DNA of 64,000 nt from Gnetum montanum (taxonomy: Eukaryota; Streptophyta; Gnetopsida; Gnetales; Gnetaceae): positions 882,697 through 946,696 of the forward strand of contig MNCI01004872.1 of NCBI GenBank assembly GCA_015680685.1, written 5' to 3'. The position numbers and the translations under genes are program-made. This document shows positions 22,215 through 33,798 of the stretch, in pieces. The notes below the pieces were generated by a model. It had not been told where the DNA came from. It saw nothing but the letters and a program-made list of their open reading frames with translations, and ran no database searches. Positions within the stretch are counted from its first letter, which is position 1. Every line of letters starts with the position of its first letter.

Positions 22215-23102
22215 TGTTGGGAAATATGCTAGCCAATGTAAACCATAAAATATGTTCCTGATGGATAGCGTTTGTATTACACTTTCTTTGGGGAGGTTTT
22301 TTTGGAAACGATGAAATTATGTTGTTAGGTTAGGTAGTTACCACATGGAAAATCAACATGAAGTGGAAGGTTGACAACCTATAAAAGTGAAAACCAAGAT
22401 TGTTTTCAGGATTACTTTTTAGCATAATTTTCAAGACATCACCAAGTAATAGAGAACAAACATAGAAGAGCATTTTTTGTGATTGTAGTAGAGCACAACC
22501 CAAGCTCCCACATCTCAAAGCATTGTAATAGCTTTGTTGTTTGTTGTGAAACTTTTGGTGTCCAAGCTATGTAGTAGTCATTCTTTGGTGATGCAGCTAC
22601 CAAGCTTGAGTGCAAAATTAGAGACCTTTGAGGCCTCTAATACAAGGCTTGAGAGTAGAATTAGAGACTTCTGAGGCCTCTACTACAAAGCTAAATGTAG
22701 ATGAATGATTTTTGAAACCTCTATGAACAATGCCTAAATTTGTATTTTCTAAACTTTTGTTTTACATTTAATACAAGTTTGCAGTGTTTTCGGCTATTTC
22801 ATTTTTGTTTTTTTATGGACTGGTGTTTTACGGTATGTGAATCTAGTGATTTGGTTTTTGTTTATGCATCTACCATTCTCTCTTCCTATTGACATTAGGT
22901 CAGTAATAGATTTTTAAGTTCTTTAGTGATGGACAAGACTACCTAAGGTGCTTAAATCTTTAAACAATTCATTTGGGGATTTTTAGCCTTCACCACCCGA
23001 TTATCCCCATCGTTACAATGGTGAAGATTCTTGACATTAGATTAATAAGAAGTGATAAGGTGAAGGGTTTTCACAAGTGGTACCATTTTCTTGGTTTCAT
23101 AC
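22215..23102 (+). repeat. Possible LTR, extent uncertain
   Basis: 'aaaaaaga' is followed by TGTTGGGAAATATGCTAGCC, resembling a polypurine tract and LTR start. A near-copy of this start lies 36 bp upstream at 22179. A TATA-like 'cctataaaag' lies at about 22379. 'ttggtattaagcca' at about 23107-23120 resembles the tRNA-Met primer site TGGTATCAGAGC with changes. No matching second LTR was found in the window, so it could be the 3' LTR of the Tat element, a solo LTR or the start of another element. Confidence 0.35.
22601..22727 (+). repeat. Three ~42-bp tandem units
   Basis: The units 22601-22642, 22643-22685 and 22686-22727 share 'caag.cttgag', 'a.ttagaga.' and 'tgaggcctcta'. The third is the most diverged. 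Confidence 0.65.
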
Positions 23103-23420
23103 AAATATTGGTATTAAGCCACAACTCTCTATCTCAAATCCTTTTGCTATTTTAAGTTCAAGCATAGATATTGAAAAGTGATGTAAATTTTATTAGAATT
23201 AGGACCTTCCTTCCCACTAACAATTAATTTTCTTTACTTATTTCTTTGTTTAAAGTATCAATTGTATAACTGTACATGTGAGTAATAGTTTTCAAAATTG
23301 AAATTTTTTTCTCTTTTTATATGTATATATTTTAATGATGTTTACTAAGTGTCAAGCTTATGATGTTCTTTGAATCTTCTTTGTTTAGTCCAACACCTTG
23401 TTAATTGCTTTTTCTGAAAT
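23005..23420 (+). repeat. Repeat shared with the flanks of element C
   Basis: The sequence 'taagccacaactctctatct', the words 'ttcaagcata' and 'gaaaagtgatgtaaatttta', and 'attaattttctttacttatt' recur in reverse complement. There they are split by element C: 55528-55740 on one side and about 42150-42326 on the other. It may be the 5' leader of a copia-like element, given the nearby primer-site-like motif. No protein was recognised. Confidence 0.6.
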
Positions 23421-25850
23421 GGCCTCCCACTAAAAATTCTTGGATCTAGAATAATGAATTAGTGTAAGGTTCTAACCATTCCTTCATGTAACTTCATTTG
23501 ATGATAACCCTTAATATTAATAGTTTTAATACCTCATTTAAGGTTATCTTTTATCCTATTATTTTACATTGCCTCTAGAAATATTGTTCTAATAGAACTT
23601 TTCTTTATGAAATAAGCTTATCTCATGCAACATCTAGTTATTTTGATTTTTCTAGGCAATTTTGTTTTGACACCCTTGAAACCTAACCTGCATTACCCTT
23701 CCCTTAAGAAGTAGCTTTTTAATGAACTTCAAATTCATGCTAATGCCCTCAAAGCCAATGCTTAACCTACATTACCATGCTTAACCTACATTACCCTTCC
23801 CTTAAAAGGATAGCTTTTAAATGAACTTCAAATTCATGCTAATGCCTTCAAAGCCAATGCTTGATAACATGTGGAAAGCTGTGGAAAAGCCTACAAGTAG
23901 CAAATAGACCTTTTAGAGCTACCATAGCCACGCCTACAACCACTTCCTTTTAACGGTAAAAGAAAAGTAAAATGGAAAGGAAGAAAAAGGGAAATGAAAG
24001 TGGAACGGAAGAAGAAGAAGATGAAGTAGTAGTAGTTAGTAGTTCTAGTAGTGACAAATAACAACACCAACCAACTTAAAGGCTTCTTCTTTATAATATT
24101 CAACTGCTCTTGCCACTCGCATTCATTGTGAAGGTGCCCTTTATCCTCCCTTGCTTAAATTTGACGGAGACCTCTGCTGCTGGACCTCCTCCAAATTGAC
24201 ACCTCTACGTGGTCGCATTATTATTATTTTTTGGGTCTTGTTTCACATATGGAAAAAAAAAACCCATTTCTGTCTGAATTTTGAGCTCTTTCACGTCAAT
24301 CCCCCACGTCAAAATCACAAGTAAAATCATAATTTTGCCAATCAAGTTTAAAAGCAACACGGGCGTGCCTCTTGTGCTGCGATAACCTTCTGTATCAACA
24401 ACATGGGAAATGGGAAAGGAGTTAGTTTTCAGTCTTTATTAGTATTTTATCATCATCTTCATTGCTTGCTGTCTGCTGTAAAAAGTTATTTTCTATTATT
24501 ATTATAGTATCTTACCTTATCTATAAAAAGCTAATAATGACTTAATATGGCCAATTGTCTAGGTAAAACAGTAGTTCTAAAAAGTATATTTTCATTATGC
24601 TTTAGGTAACACAGTATATTCTTTGGAATTGCAGAGCACAAGCTGCATTGCATACCCTTCAAAATCAGAGAACACAAGTTGATATGTGTATGTATGTTAC
24701 ATGCCTACATTATATAAGTAAAGATTTTAATAAATAAGGTGGTGAATTGGATAGTAAGTCACATCTACACTCTTATTGGATAGGAGTTATGCTACTAGAA
24801 AGAGTTTCCTTATCAAAGAGAGAGTCAAACAATGACTACTTAGAAAAGTAAAATTTTTTGAGAGATTGAAAAATCCCAGAGGATTGGCAATCTATCAATA
24901 AGTTCTATAAAGGAGATCAGAAAAATCTGAATGAATCCATGTAAAAACTGAATTAAAATCTATAATGTTTACAAAAAAGAGAAATATATCTAGACATGTT
25001 AGCTCCAGTATTTTTCATTTTTCTTATCTTAGAGGTCAGTCAAAGTACAAAATCGAGAATAAAATTTTTAGTTTTTGACAAGCAAGCAATAAATAATATA
25101 TTAAGCTTTAAAAATTAATGAAAATACATTACCATAAATATAATTAAATATGCAATCCAAATGAGAATGGCTTCAATTTTACCATTCGCACAGAATTCAG
25201 AGACAGATTATGATTTTTTCTCGAGTGCCATGTGATTTTTGAGGTAACAAATCCCATCTCCTGTAAAACTCCAACGACTCCGATTTTTTGTAAATTGAAT
25301 CAGGCCACGTCAAATTGCAATTCACCTGTCACCAGAAAGCTGCCCTGTTACTACTGCACCAAGCTTTTATTTTCAAATATATCCAAACCACAACTGTGGC
25401 CATAAAGATCCAGAACTCATGTTCCAGCCACAAGCCGCCCGAGCATTATATTCTTGGCTGTGAGCTGAGGCTAGCTGGCCCTCAATCTTTTCTTTGAAAG
25501 CCTTGGGAGATAAATTTAGTATAACTTGGGTATCAGATATTCATTTCTAGGATGTAAATAGTTTTTTCTAACGTTTTCTTTTAATCAAGTTTTGTGGGCC
25601 TGCATTAGCTTACAATCTTCCATAAATCTCTGAGATTTCAGATTTTGTGAAAGTGGAAGGGTCACTGTGGCTTTGACGTTGTGGGTTTTTGCTGTTTTCC
25701 ACGAATTCTGATTACATTAAACACTTTCCCCTCCGTAATTTGAAAATGGCTGGCATGCTACCGATTTGGCTAGTTGTGCAAGAAACTTTGAAGTTAGGAG
25801 GCATTAATGGCCAACGCTCCAACAGTGATCATCCAGCCGCTCATGTGCAG
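23421..25850. other. Intergenic region upstream of the GPAT gene
   Basis: No coding frame or transposon domain was recognised. Notable contents are the 98-bp-period duplication at 23684-23861, a purine-rich GAA/GTA microsatellite-like stretch near 24005-24052 and a poly(A) run at 24253-24262. From about 25180 the sequence is less AT-rich and probably includes the gene's promoter. Confidence 0.5.
23684..23861. repeat. Direct duplication (period 98 bp) with an extra 19-bp partial unit
   Basis: 'taacctgcattacccttccc' through 'aaagccaatgctt' (23684-23762) is repeated at 23782-23861, with a short third start 'taacctacattaccatgct' between them. The two long copies differ at only a few bases. Confidence 0.8.
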
Positions 25851-25852
25851 TA

Positions 25853-25859
25853 ATATATA
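25853..25859 (+). promoter_or_regulatory. TATA-like box of the GPAT gene
   Basis: 'taatatatagcagg' places an ATATATA about 220 bp before the start codon at 26077. A transcription start around 25885 would be expected. Only the motif and its distance support this. Confidence 0.45.
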
Positions 25860-25950
25860 GCAGGATGCAGACTTGCTTTTCAGATGTAGAGCAGGAGCAG
25901 GTCCCTGGTGTAGCTACTTTCTTTCCTTGCTTCTTGCCTGGGATTGATTC

Positions 25951-25992
25951 ATGTTATATGCCGGAAGCTGAATTTGAATGATGGATTGCTGA
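25951..25992 (+). promoter_or_regulatory. Three short upstream ORFs in the GPAT leader
   Basis: ATG-initiated ORFs lie at 25951-25971 (6 codons), 25958-25981 (7 codons) and 25978-25992 (4 codons), all ending before the main start at 26077. If they are within the transcript they could reduce translation of the main ORF. Confidence 0.45.
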
Positions 25993-26076
25993 TTGATTTC
26001 ATCTCTGTGTCTGGTTGGAATATTATCATTGAGAAGCGTCAATCGGTTTTGGGTGTCTGGTGAAACATCATCCTCC

Positions 26077-29000
26077 ATGGCGGAATTTCCTACTGTTGAT
26101 AAATGCAACATCAATGGCCGCCAGAATCAGAGCATTGTTGCAGACCTTGATGGCACTCTGCTCAGGTCAAGGAGCTCTTATCCCTACTTTGCAGTTGTAG
26201 CGTTTGAAACTGGAGGAATTCTGCGCCTGCTGGCACTTGTTTTGCTTACCCCAATCATTGGACTTCTGTACTATGTTGTCTCAGAGGCTGCTGGGATCCA
26301 GGTTATGATATTTGTGTGCTTTGTGGGTGTGAAAATGGAGGAGCTGGAGGCTGTTGCAAGAGCCGTTTTGCCCAAGTTCTACTGCGACGATCTGCATTCT
26401 GAGACGTGGAAGGTGTTTTCCTCCTGTGGCAGAAAATGTGTGCTCACTGCAAATCCCAGGATCATGGTGGAGTATTTCTTGAACGAGCATCTGGGTGCGG
26501 ATTTGGTGATTGGAACAGAGATTGGGAGCTTCAGGGGCAGGGCCACAGGCCTGGTGCTGAGGTCCAAAGGAGGAGTCATGGTGGGATCTGCAAAGGCCCA
26601 GGCCTTGCTTCAAGCTTTCGGAGGAGAAGGAGAACATAATTTGCCTGATATTGGTGTTGGAGATAGGCCTTCTGATTATCCATTTCTCAGGCTATGCAAG
26701 GTAACCCACTTATCTCTTCACTACTTTTTTTGTCGATCTTGGTTTTTAACTGCCACTAAACTTTATTGCTGAGCAATGCAGTGTGTATGTGCTGCGGGAA
26801 GTTCCTTTTTTATTGTTACTTTTTAATCCTCATGCAGATTCCGATTTCCGATCAATTTCAATCAAAAAACTCCATCTGTTTTTTCATGAAACAGAACGGA
26901 AGCTCACTTTGAAAGATCATTTTGTCGCACAAGTGTTGCGTCAAATGTTTCAAAATGTCTCCCCAAACCTTAGCGTAAATTTTTGGGAATGTTGAATTGC
27001 CCTAGTAGAAATAGATATGGTTGCTAATTCACCTTTCTTTGCAAACCCTATAGCATACGAGAGCAGAAACCAAATTATTGTATTTTATTCATCTCTGGAA
27101 CCAAAACAACAATCATTCGTTGACCCCTGACGAATCAGGACAAACAATACGGGGACAAGCCCAAAGCAGATGACCAAAGCTCTTTCAATTCCAAAGTAAG
27201 AAAATCCAAAGCCTTGGCCTTGTTCCACAAATCTTTCATGAAAGAAATTCGCTGCTTGCTGCTTTTTGTCTCTACTCAGATTCCAACTTCCAACCCACCT
27301 TAAGCACGAGGAAACAGATTAGATCATTGGCCTTTTATTATTGTTTCCCTCGTATATTCGCCAGATTTCCAGAGTCAGGAAACAGACAAGGTGCTTATTA
27401 CTTTATTAGTTGCAGTAAATTTCACACTCCAGAAGTTGTACTAGTGTCCCGCTTTTTCAAAATAAAAGATCACGGGACATTGGCTGACACGAGCAACTGC
27501 ATGTGATTGTTATTATTGTAACTGCAGGAGGGTTACATGGTGCCAGCCATGCCAGATGTAGAGGCTGTAAGCAGTAACAAGTTGCAGAAGCCTGTGGTTT
27601 TTCATGACGGACGGCTGGTCAGAGCCCCATCACCATTAAGAGCTGCTGTTATAGTCCTGTGGAGTCCAATAGCCTTCCTGCTAGCCTGCATACGTATTGC
27701 AGCAGGAGCTCTGTTACCCATGAAATGGGTCTATTATGCATTTTGGTTTCTGGGTGTCAAGGTTTTCATCAGGGGAAATCCACCCAAGACCGGTCCAGAG
27801 TACAATTCCAAAGGAGTTGTCTTCGTCTGTACCCACAGAACACTTTTGGACCCAATTTTTCTGTCGGTGGCTCTTGGGAGGCCTGTTTCTGCAGTCACCT
27901 ATTCCTTGTCTCGGCTCTCAGAGTTCCTGTCTCCCATCCAGACATTTCGGCTCAGCAGAGACAGAGTCAAGGATGCAAACATGATTAAGGAGCTTCTCGA
28001 CAAAGGGGACCTGGTCATATGCCCTGAAGGCACAACATGCAGGGAGCCTTTTCTTCTAAGGTACCGTAGAATTCTCTCTTTATGTGTACTGAAGTTATTT
28101 AAAGTCATAAGTAATTCATCTTTGTCACGGAGACAGTTAAGAATGGATCATCATTTGGAGTAATTGTCTTGTTTTTTAAGTGGTAAAGTCTAGGGTTGAA
28201 CCTTGGTTTAAAAAGGAGTTAACCTTTCATTCATCCATGACCCTGCTACTTAGCAGAATGAGCGACCATTGAGAATTGGGTGATGATCCTTTATACAAAG
28301 ACACTTAACAATCCATTAAACAGAATTTATTTCAGCGAGACTTTGTTCCTTTTTGAATAAAAATGCCAGCTTAATATTTGGACTGAACCTGTGACCCATA
28401 GAATCCATGGTACTATTGCTTGTAACCAATCTGTTTTTGTTTACTCAGGAGCCATGGTTCTGTTTTTCATTTTTTAAAAACGAAAAAATTAATGAGGTTG
28501 GCGGCATAAGTCTCTGCATCAGGCAGTCATTGACCTATAAGTAGGGTGCAGATGCTAAATCTAAATTTCTTGGGTTATGGCCTCTGAATAACTTTTGTGT
28601 TTGCATGAAGCCATCAACAATTTTTCACCGGGCTACAAAGGCCAAATATATGTGTCAATTAATTGAGTTGTGGCTTATACATAAGTTGCTCTTTCATTAC
28701 TCTTTTCCGGGTTTCCACATTATGTTCCTTGTTCATAACTTGCTCTTTCATCATTGGTTTCTGGGGTTCCACAGTATGTTCTTTGTTTCTTTCTTTTGGC
28801 TTCTCAGCAGCTTGTTACAGTATCTGAACATCTAGAGTTTCTGATTAGACCGTAAGGCTGAAACACAAATCGTATGGGGTTGAGATTTCAAATGACCTGG
28901 TTTAGTATCATCGCAGCCTATTTTCTAGGATTTTTGCCAGAGTACCTAAATCACTAAATGAGGGTCAGTGGTTTTAATGAATTTTGATGTTAGACCATTA

Positions 29001-29462
29001 GGCTAGCCTTTGATATCTTTGTTAAGGGACTGCAGAGTTCATAATTCTCCTTTGTAATGTCATGTTCTGACCAGATTTTACATTTTTGGATAGATTTCGA
29101 TGAGAACTTTTTTATTGTGTGTCAGATTCAGTGCACTTTTTGCCGAACTTACAGACAGAATTGTGCCGGTGGCAGTGAACAACAAGATGGGAATGTTCCA
29201 TGGAACAACAGCAAGAGGGTGGAAGGGCATGGATCCCTTCTACTTCTTCATGAATCCTAGTCCATCCTATGAAATTATGTTTCTGAGCCAGCTTCCCAGA
29301 GAGTTCACATGCCCTGGAGGCAGATCATCTCTTGAGGTGGCCAATTACATTCAGAGGATTCTGGGTGCTACTCTGGGCTATGAATGTACAACCCTCACCA
29401 GAAAAGATAAGTACAGAGTTCTTGCAGGCACTGATGGCACAGTTGCCGTCTCCTCCTCGTGA
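26077..29462 (+). CDS. GPAT: Glycerol-3-phosphate acyltransferase, GPAT4/6/8 type (3 exons)
   Basis: Exons 26077-26700, 27528-28060 and 29126-29462 join to 1494 nt (497 residues), the usual length for this family. Land-plant GPAT4/6/8 enzymes transfer an acyl group to the sn-2 position of glycerol 3-phosphate and remove the phosphate, giving 2-monoacylglycerol for cutin at the endoplasmic reticulum. The N-terminal HAD-like phosphatase domain has DLDGT at residues 23-27, Lys173 and GDRPSD at 195-200. Hydrophobic segments lie near 48-67 and 245-265. The acyltransferase domain has HRTLLDP (His311, Asp316), [25 protein letters not shown] (373-382) and a C-terminal half with '[20 protein letters not shown]'. 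The open frame extends upstream of 26077 without another ATG, and [10 protein letters not shown] is the typical start. No frameshift or stop was seen. GPAT4, 6 and 8 cannot be separated by eye. Confidence 0.95.
26701..27527 (+). other. GPAT intron 1 (827 nt, phase 0)
   Basis: The donor is 'ctatgcaag/gtaacc' and the acceptor 'taactgcag/gag'. Joining gives '..RLCK' followed by '[10 protein letters not shown]', continuous with the family pattern. No transposon was recognised inside it. Confidence 0.9.
28061..29125 (+). other. GPAT intron 2 (1065 nt, phase 2)
   Basis: The donor is 'ttctaag/gtaccg' and the acceptor 'gtgtcag/attcag'. The split Arg codon restores '[12 protein letters not shown]'. 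It contains an imperfect ~55-bp tandem duplication at 28685-28795 ('ttgctctttcat', 'ttccaca.tatgttc'). Possible SINE-like box motifs ('aagtggtaaagtc', about 28178) are too weak to annotate. Confidence 0.9.
28685..28795 (+). repeat. Imperfect ~55-bp tandem duplication in GPAT intron 2
   Basis: Both units share 'ttgctctttcat', 't..gg.ttccaca.tatgttc' and 'ttgtt'. They are diverged copies. Confidence 0.6.
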
Positions 29463-30939
29463 GGATCATGCCATGCCAGCCAGCCAACCATCCAGAAGCA
29501 GCAAACATGTGCCTGCTTCAACATGTTAATGTTTGATTTAGATCACACCCCATTTTCTCTCTTCCATATATGTGTTAATCTGCAAATTTTTGCAATAAGC
29601 TTTGTCAATTATTATTGCCAACAACATTTTGGTGGCAAGTTATGTTACAATCGTTCCTGTGGCAGTTGTGGGTTTCCATCCAACCCTATTGGCCTGGTAA
29701 AATCAAAAGATTTCTCAAGCAGCAACATGAATTGATGCTATGGCCTGGAACCTTTGGACAGTTGAATGGAAAACCATGAATCAGCTTTATTGTCCATAAT
29801 TGCATCAACTGAGGTGATTGTGATAGAGCAATAGAGACTTGTAACAGTTGAAGGCAATCACGGGAAGGTTTCAGGCTGGAACACAATATATGTACTATTA
29901 CAAGGCAAAAGTTTACCGTTGTTGGGTATTTTACATCTGTAATTCTAATTAAGCTATGTGAAGCCTGTCATTATCTGAATCCCTTATGTTCTTTGTCAAA
30001 ATCCAGACTCAGTCATGTTCGTGTCTGACAGGGACCTTTAAAACTACCCGAAAGGATTTGGAAAAAACTAGCTTTTTTCTGGTCGTTTCATCATAATTGA
30101 CTCTGTGAACCTGTCGCTACCATTTAAAATTGATGCCAGTGGTTCTAAGTTGACAGGTTTGTTATGGGACAGATGCTGTAATGTTGACATTCGTCGTAGG
30201 GCGGATGCAAACAATGCTGATGCTTACAGGTAGCAGTTTTGTATGCGTTTAAGATGAAAGCGTATGTGCACCAACCATGCACACCGACATCGACACATGA
30301 ACCAAATTCAAAGAATCTTGGAATGTTCCCAACTAAATTGTCTTTGGCCAATAGGATAATAACCCGTTATTTAAACAAATTAGTAAATATTACTTGAAGT
30401 TCTCGGCTAAGGATTTAGATAATGGAAGGCTTCGTTAGAGCATCTCTAATATAGTTAAAATTTCCATTTTAATATGAGTTAAGGTGCTCGTTTTTAAGTT
30501 AAAATACGTGAGCTTAGTTTGGGTGCATTCACTTGAAGAATTCAAGCTTTTGCTTATTTGGTGGGACTTCAATTGATAGTATGAGCATTGAAGTTTCAAG
30601 TGAATTCTTTATACAGCAATGGAAGTAATAAAACATAGAATGTCATTGAATGGATGAAGCATATGAGGAGTAGGGATTGGAACCAAAACTAGATGGCAAT
30701 ATGTAAACTAGATGGCAATATGTACCTCTAGGATGGTTCTTTCGAAGAACGTAAGTAGAACATAATTGTTAAAAGTAGTGCCAAAGAATGTTAAAATGTT
30801 GTGATCATACTTCAACCATGGTTAATAAATTACAGAGATTTTAACCTTTTTCTTTTGAGCCAAATCTTACTATTTTGTAGAATTATCTAGTTGATAATAT
30901 TAAAAAGTAGCTTGATAAATAGAAAGAAAGAAAGAAAAA
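29463..30939. other. 3' flank of the GPAT gene
   Basis: The 3' untranslated region probably occupies the first few hundred bases. A near-consensus poly(A) signal 'gcaataagc' lies at about 29590, and AT-rich sequence follows. No other gene, RNA or transposon domain was recognised. Confidence 0.4.
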
Positions 30940-32700
30940 AACCTCATCCTTGTTGGTAATGTTTTAGTTATTAAGTGGATGCTTCATTCAACTTATGTTT
31001 ATTACTATAGTTGTTGGGCTCTTTCTAAAACTTCTTATGATAAAATTCATTGTATTATCTTTTAGTTTTTTTAGTCAACTAAGGAACATAGAAAAAACTT
31101 TTCAAGAGTTGCTTGGGGTATTTGCACTAGTAGCAAGAAAGGAGGGTTTGGCCTCATTAATTGTTATAACCATGCTATTTCTCTCATAGCTAAATGAATT
31201 GCAAAGTGCATTGATGGAGATGATGTTTGGATGGTCCTTTTCAGAAACATGCTTATGCAAGGAAAACCTAGAAATGATAATAGTTGGTCTTCTAATAACT
31301 TTCTTCATTGTTTTCCTTTTGCTCAGGCCATTCCTATCCTTGGTTCCCTTGTTCTTAATAACTTTCATCAATATGTTCCATTTGCTTAGGCCATTTCTAT
31401 AGTCGGTTCCTATGGTCTTAAACAAATTTGGAAGATCTGTGTAAGCTTAGTAAGCATTGGAATTACAATCATATTACAATTTTAAGATACACTTTAGCAA
31501 ACTAGCCCATGATGGCTTTCTTTTAATGAAGGATCTTGGGCTACTAATTCATCAAGATTATGTACCACTTGAAGCAAATTTGGTATCATTGCAATTTCTT
31601 ATCTACATATACATGATAGATGGATTACTAGTCTTTATGATTTGAGTAAAAAAAGAAAAAAGATTTTGAAAAATTAGAAAAAAAGATTTTGAAAAATTAG
31701 AAAAAAAGATTTTGAAAAATTAATTTGTGATCTTTATAAATTTTTTAAAGTTGGCAATAGTTTGCATGAGGCCTTTTTGGATATTTTTTGAAAGAGTGGG
31801 AAATTTGGTTTTCCTTTGTCACTCCAAAGTTGCATTTGAGCTTATTAAAAAGAATGATATTCATAATAAATTCAATAAGGCTTAGAAATGCAATTATCAT
31901 CACACTTTTGGATGAGGAAAATGAAAGATATTTGGAAAGTTTCTACCTTTCCAAAAATTCATAATTTTTATGGTGTCTTATTCATCAAGGTCTTCCTATC
32001 AACATCCATCTTAAACATATAATAATTGTTTCTCAGCAATGTCCTTTTTGTTGAAGTGAATACTCATTTTCTCATATTTTTTAAAGTGTCTTGTTTCACA
32101 ACATGCCTAGAAATAGACATACAAAATTTGGAATAACTTCAACCATGCATCAATGAAATCATTCTTAGTGATCAACTTGATTTGTCTATTTCCTTTCTTT
32201 GTATCTGGAAGTATTTTTTACTACTTGTTCTTTACTCTATTACAAAGCTTTGGTGTGCAATTATTTTTTAGCAACAAGAGCATAATTACAACCTTTCTTC
32301 AAGAGTTAAATATCATATTCTCAAAGAAGTCACTTTTTAGCTATAACTTTAAGTAAAAATAAAAATAAAAAATAGAACGCCCACTAAAAGCTAACCAATT
32401 AATTTATTTTCTACAAAATTAATTTCTTTTTATTTTAGAGGGTCAAGAATAGGAAGCTTATTTGTTCATTGTTTTTGATTGATGTATTCTTTTCTTTTTA
32501 GAGAGAGCTTTCTCCTACTTGAGAGGGCATTTCTAAACAAGGTCAAGGCTTATTGTTTTTCTACCCTAGAGCAGAGAGTTTTTAGAATTGTTTGTAAGAA
32601 TGAAAACCTAAAAAGACATCTCCAAAACCATTAGGCTTTTTCGTTAGACTCTCTCTTCATTGATCTAATGTACTATAATTTTTAAAAATATTATTATTAT
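30940..32700 (+). pseudogene. LINE (L1-type) remnant: C-terminal reverse transcriptase and zf-RVT region
   Basis: One frame at about 31098-31300 reads 'FSRVAWGICTSSKKGGFGLI' then 'YNHAISLIAK', matching the plant L1 block W..C.PK..GGLG....  Further on (about 31925-32110, after a one-base shift) 'DIWKVSTFPKIHNF', 'FLWCLIHQGLPINIHLKHI', 'QQCPFC' and 'HNMPRNRH' match the zinc-binding zf-RVT domain that follows non-LTR reverse transcriptases. An (att)n run near 32691-32704 may be the 3' tail. Only the C-terminal part remains and it is full of stops and shifts. Confidence 0.75.
31661..31724 (+). repeat. 23-bp tandem repeat, about three units, inside the LINE remnant
   Basis: Units beginning 'agattttgaaaaattag' start at 31661, 31684 and 31707. 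The first two are identical and the third is cut short, indicating a recent local slippage event. Confidence 0.85.
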
Positions 32701-32787
32701 TATTTTGGGGGTTTGACATACCTACCACCCCTTCCTCACCCTAAAATGTAGAAATTTAATATGACTAATAATGTAAGAGGGTTGAGA

Positions 32788-32792
32788 AGCCA
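32788..32792. other. Left target-site duplication of element B (agcca)
   Basis: agcca precedes the 5' LTR and recurs at 42011-42015. Confidence 0.9.
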
Positions 32793-33665
32793 TGATAAGT
32801 CATGGTCTACCAGGCCCTAATATCAGGTACACGATATCGGGTATGCGATATTGCAACCTAGATACGATATCGTATACATGATATTGTGATTCTTGTGTTA
32901 GCCTATAAATATATCACTCAGGCGCACAATGAGGGAGTTTTTTGGTCAAGTATTTTAGTAGATCTTTAAGTTAAGTCTTTTAGTCAGTTTTTAGTTTTTA
33001 GTTCTTTCCAAGTGCATGGCCACAGTGTGATGCCTGTAAATGTACGAAACCTTTATTCGAGTGTGATGTACTTGGACATGCACACGATCAACAATAAAGA
33101 TCAAGATTACTCCATCATTGCAGCATTCACTTAGCTTTTAATTTGTTTTAAGTATTGATTATTTATTGATGTTTTCTTAGTTAACATTTCTTTTATCGTC
33201 ATTTACTATTCTTATTGTTAACGAGGAATGAGTATGCCTTAATCAAAAACATTTAAGTGTAACTACATGGTAACTTAGTAGTGTCTCGAGTAGTGCTTTG
33301 AGTGATGTGTGCTTGGTAAGCCCAGAAGTAGTACACGAAGTTCAAGATGCATACAGATGATTAGGGTTGGATGCTCATCACACTTAGGCTAGCTTAGATC
33401 TTATTTCCTATTGCTCATTAGCTTAATTAAGATATCACTTATTGTCCTTAGGAGTAGCATAGTAGTAGGGATCATATCATGCACCTCACTCTGGACTAAA
33501 CCATATGTGACAAAGAAACTACTAGTCCAAGTGGGAAGATAGTGAACTATGATCAATGTATAATTGTTTAGGTGCTACAACTAATCCATCTGCAGAGTTC
33601 AATCGAATCGCATGTACATGCTCGTATTTGTATGGTTGAGTGTAGGGGTACCCCACTCCTCATCA
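32793..33665 (+). repeat. 5' LTR of element B
   Basis: It runs from TGATAAG to CTCATCA. U3 carries decayed GATATCG palindromes at about 32820-32890, TATAAATA at 32904-32911 and 'caataaag' at about 33091. It is collinear with 41143-42010 and related to the LTR of element X. Confidence 0.9.
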
Positions 33666-33666
33666 T

Positions 33667-33684
33667 TGGCGCTGTTGCTGGGGA
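33667..33684 (+). other. Primer-binding site of element B (tRNA-Asp type)
   Basis: TGGCGCTGTTGCTGGGGA differs from the complement of the tRNA-Asp(GTC) 3' end at two positions, both C to T. Confidence 0.88.
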
Positions 33685-33798
33685 TGGTGCTAGTTATCTA
33701 GAATAGTTATATCATACAAGATCGTTGTAATAGGACATTAATGATATATCTTTTAGACAAAAAAATTAAATTCAATTAAGTCACACACAATCACAACA

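Noticed and set aside
25993-26076. Extension of the GPAT protein upstream of 26077
   Set aside because: The extended frame begins at TTG, not ATG, and the extra 28 residues have no counterpart in the family.
26281-26637. A 118-codon minus-strand frame over GPAT exon 1
   Set aside because: It is the antisense shadow of a conserved coding exon and has no features of its own.
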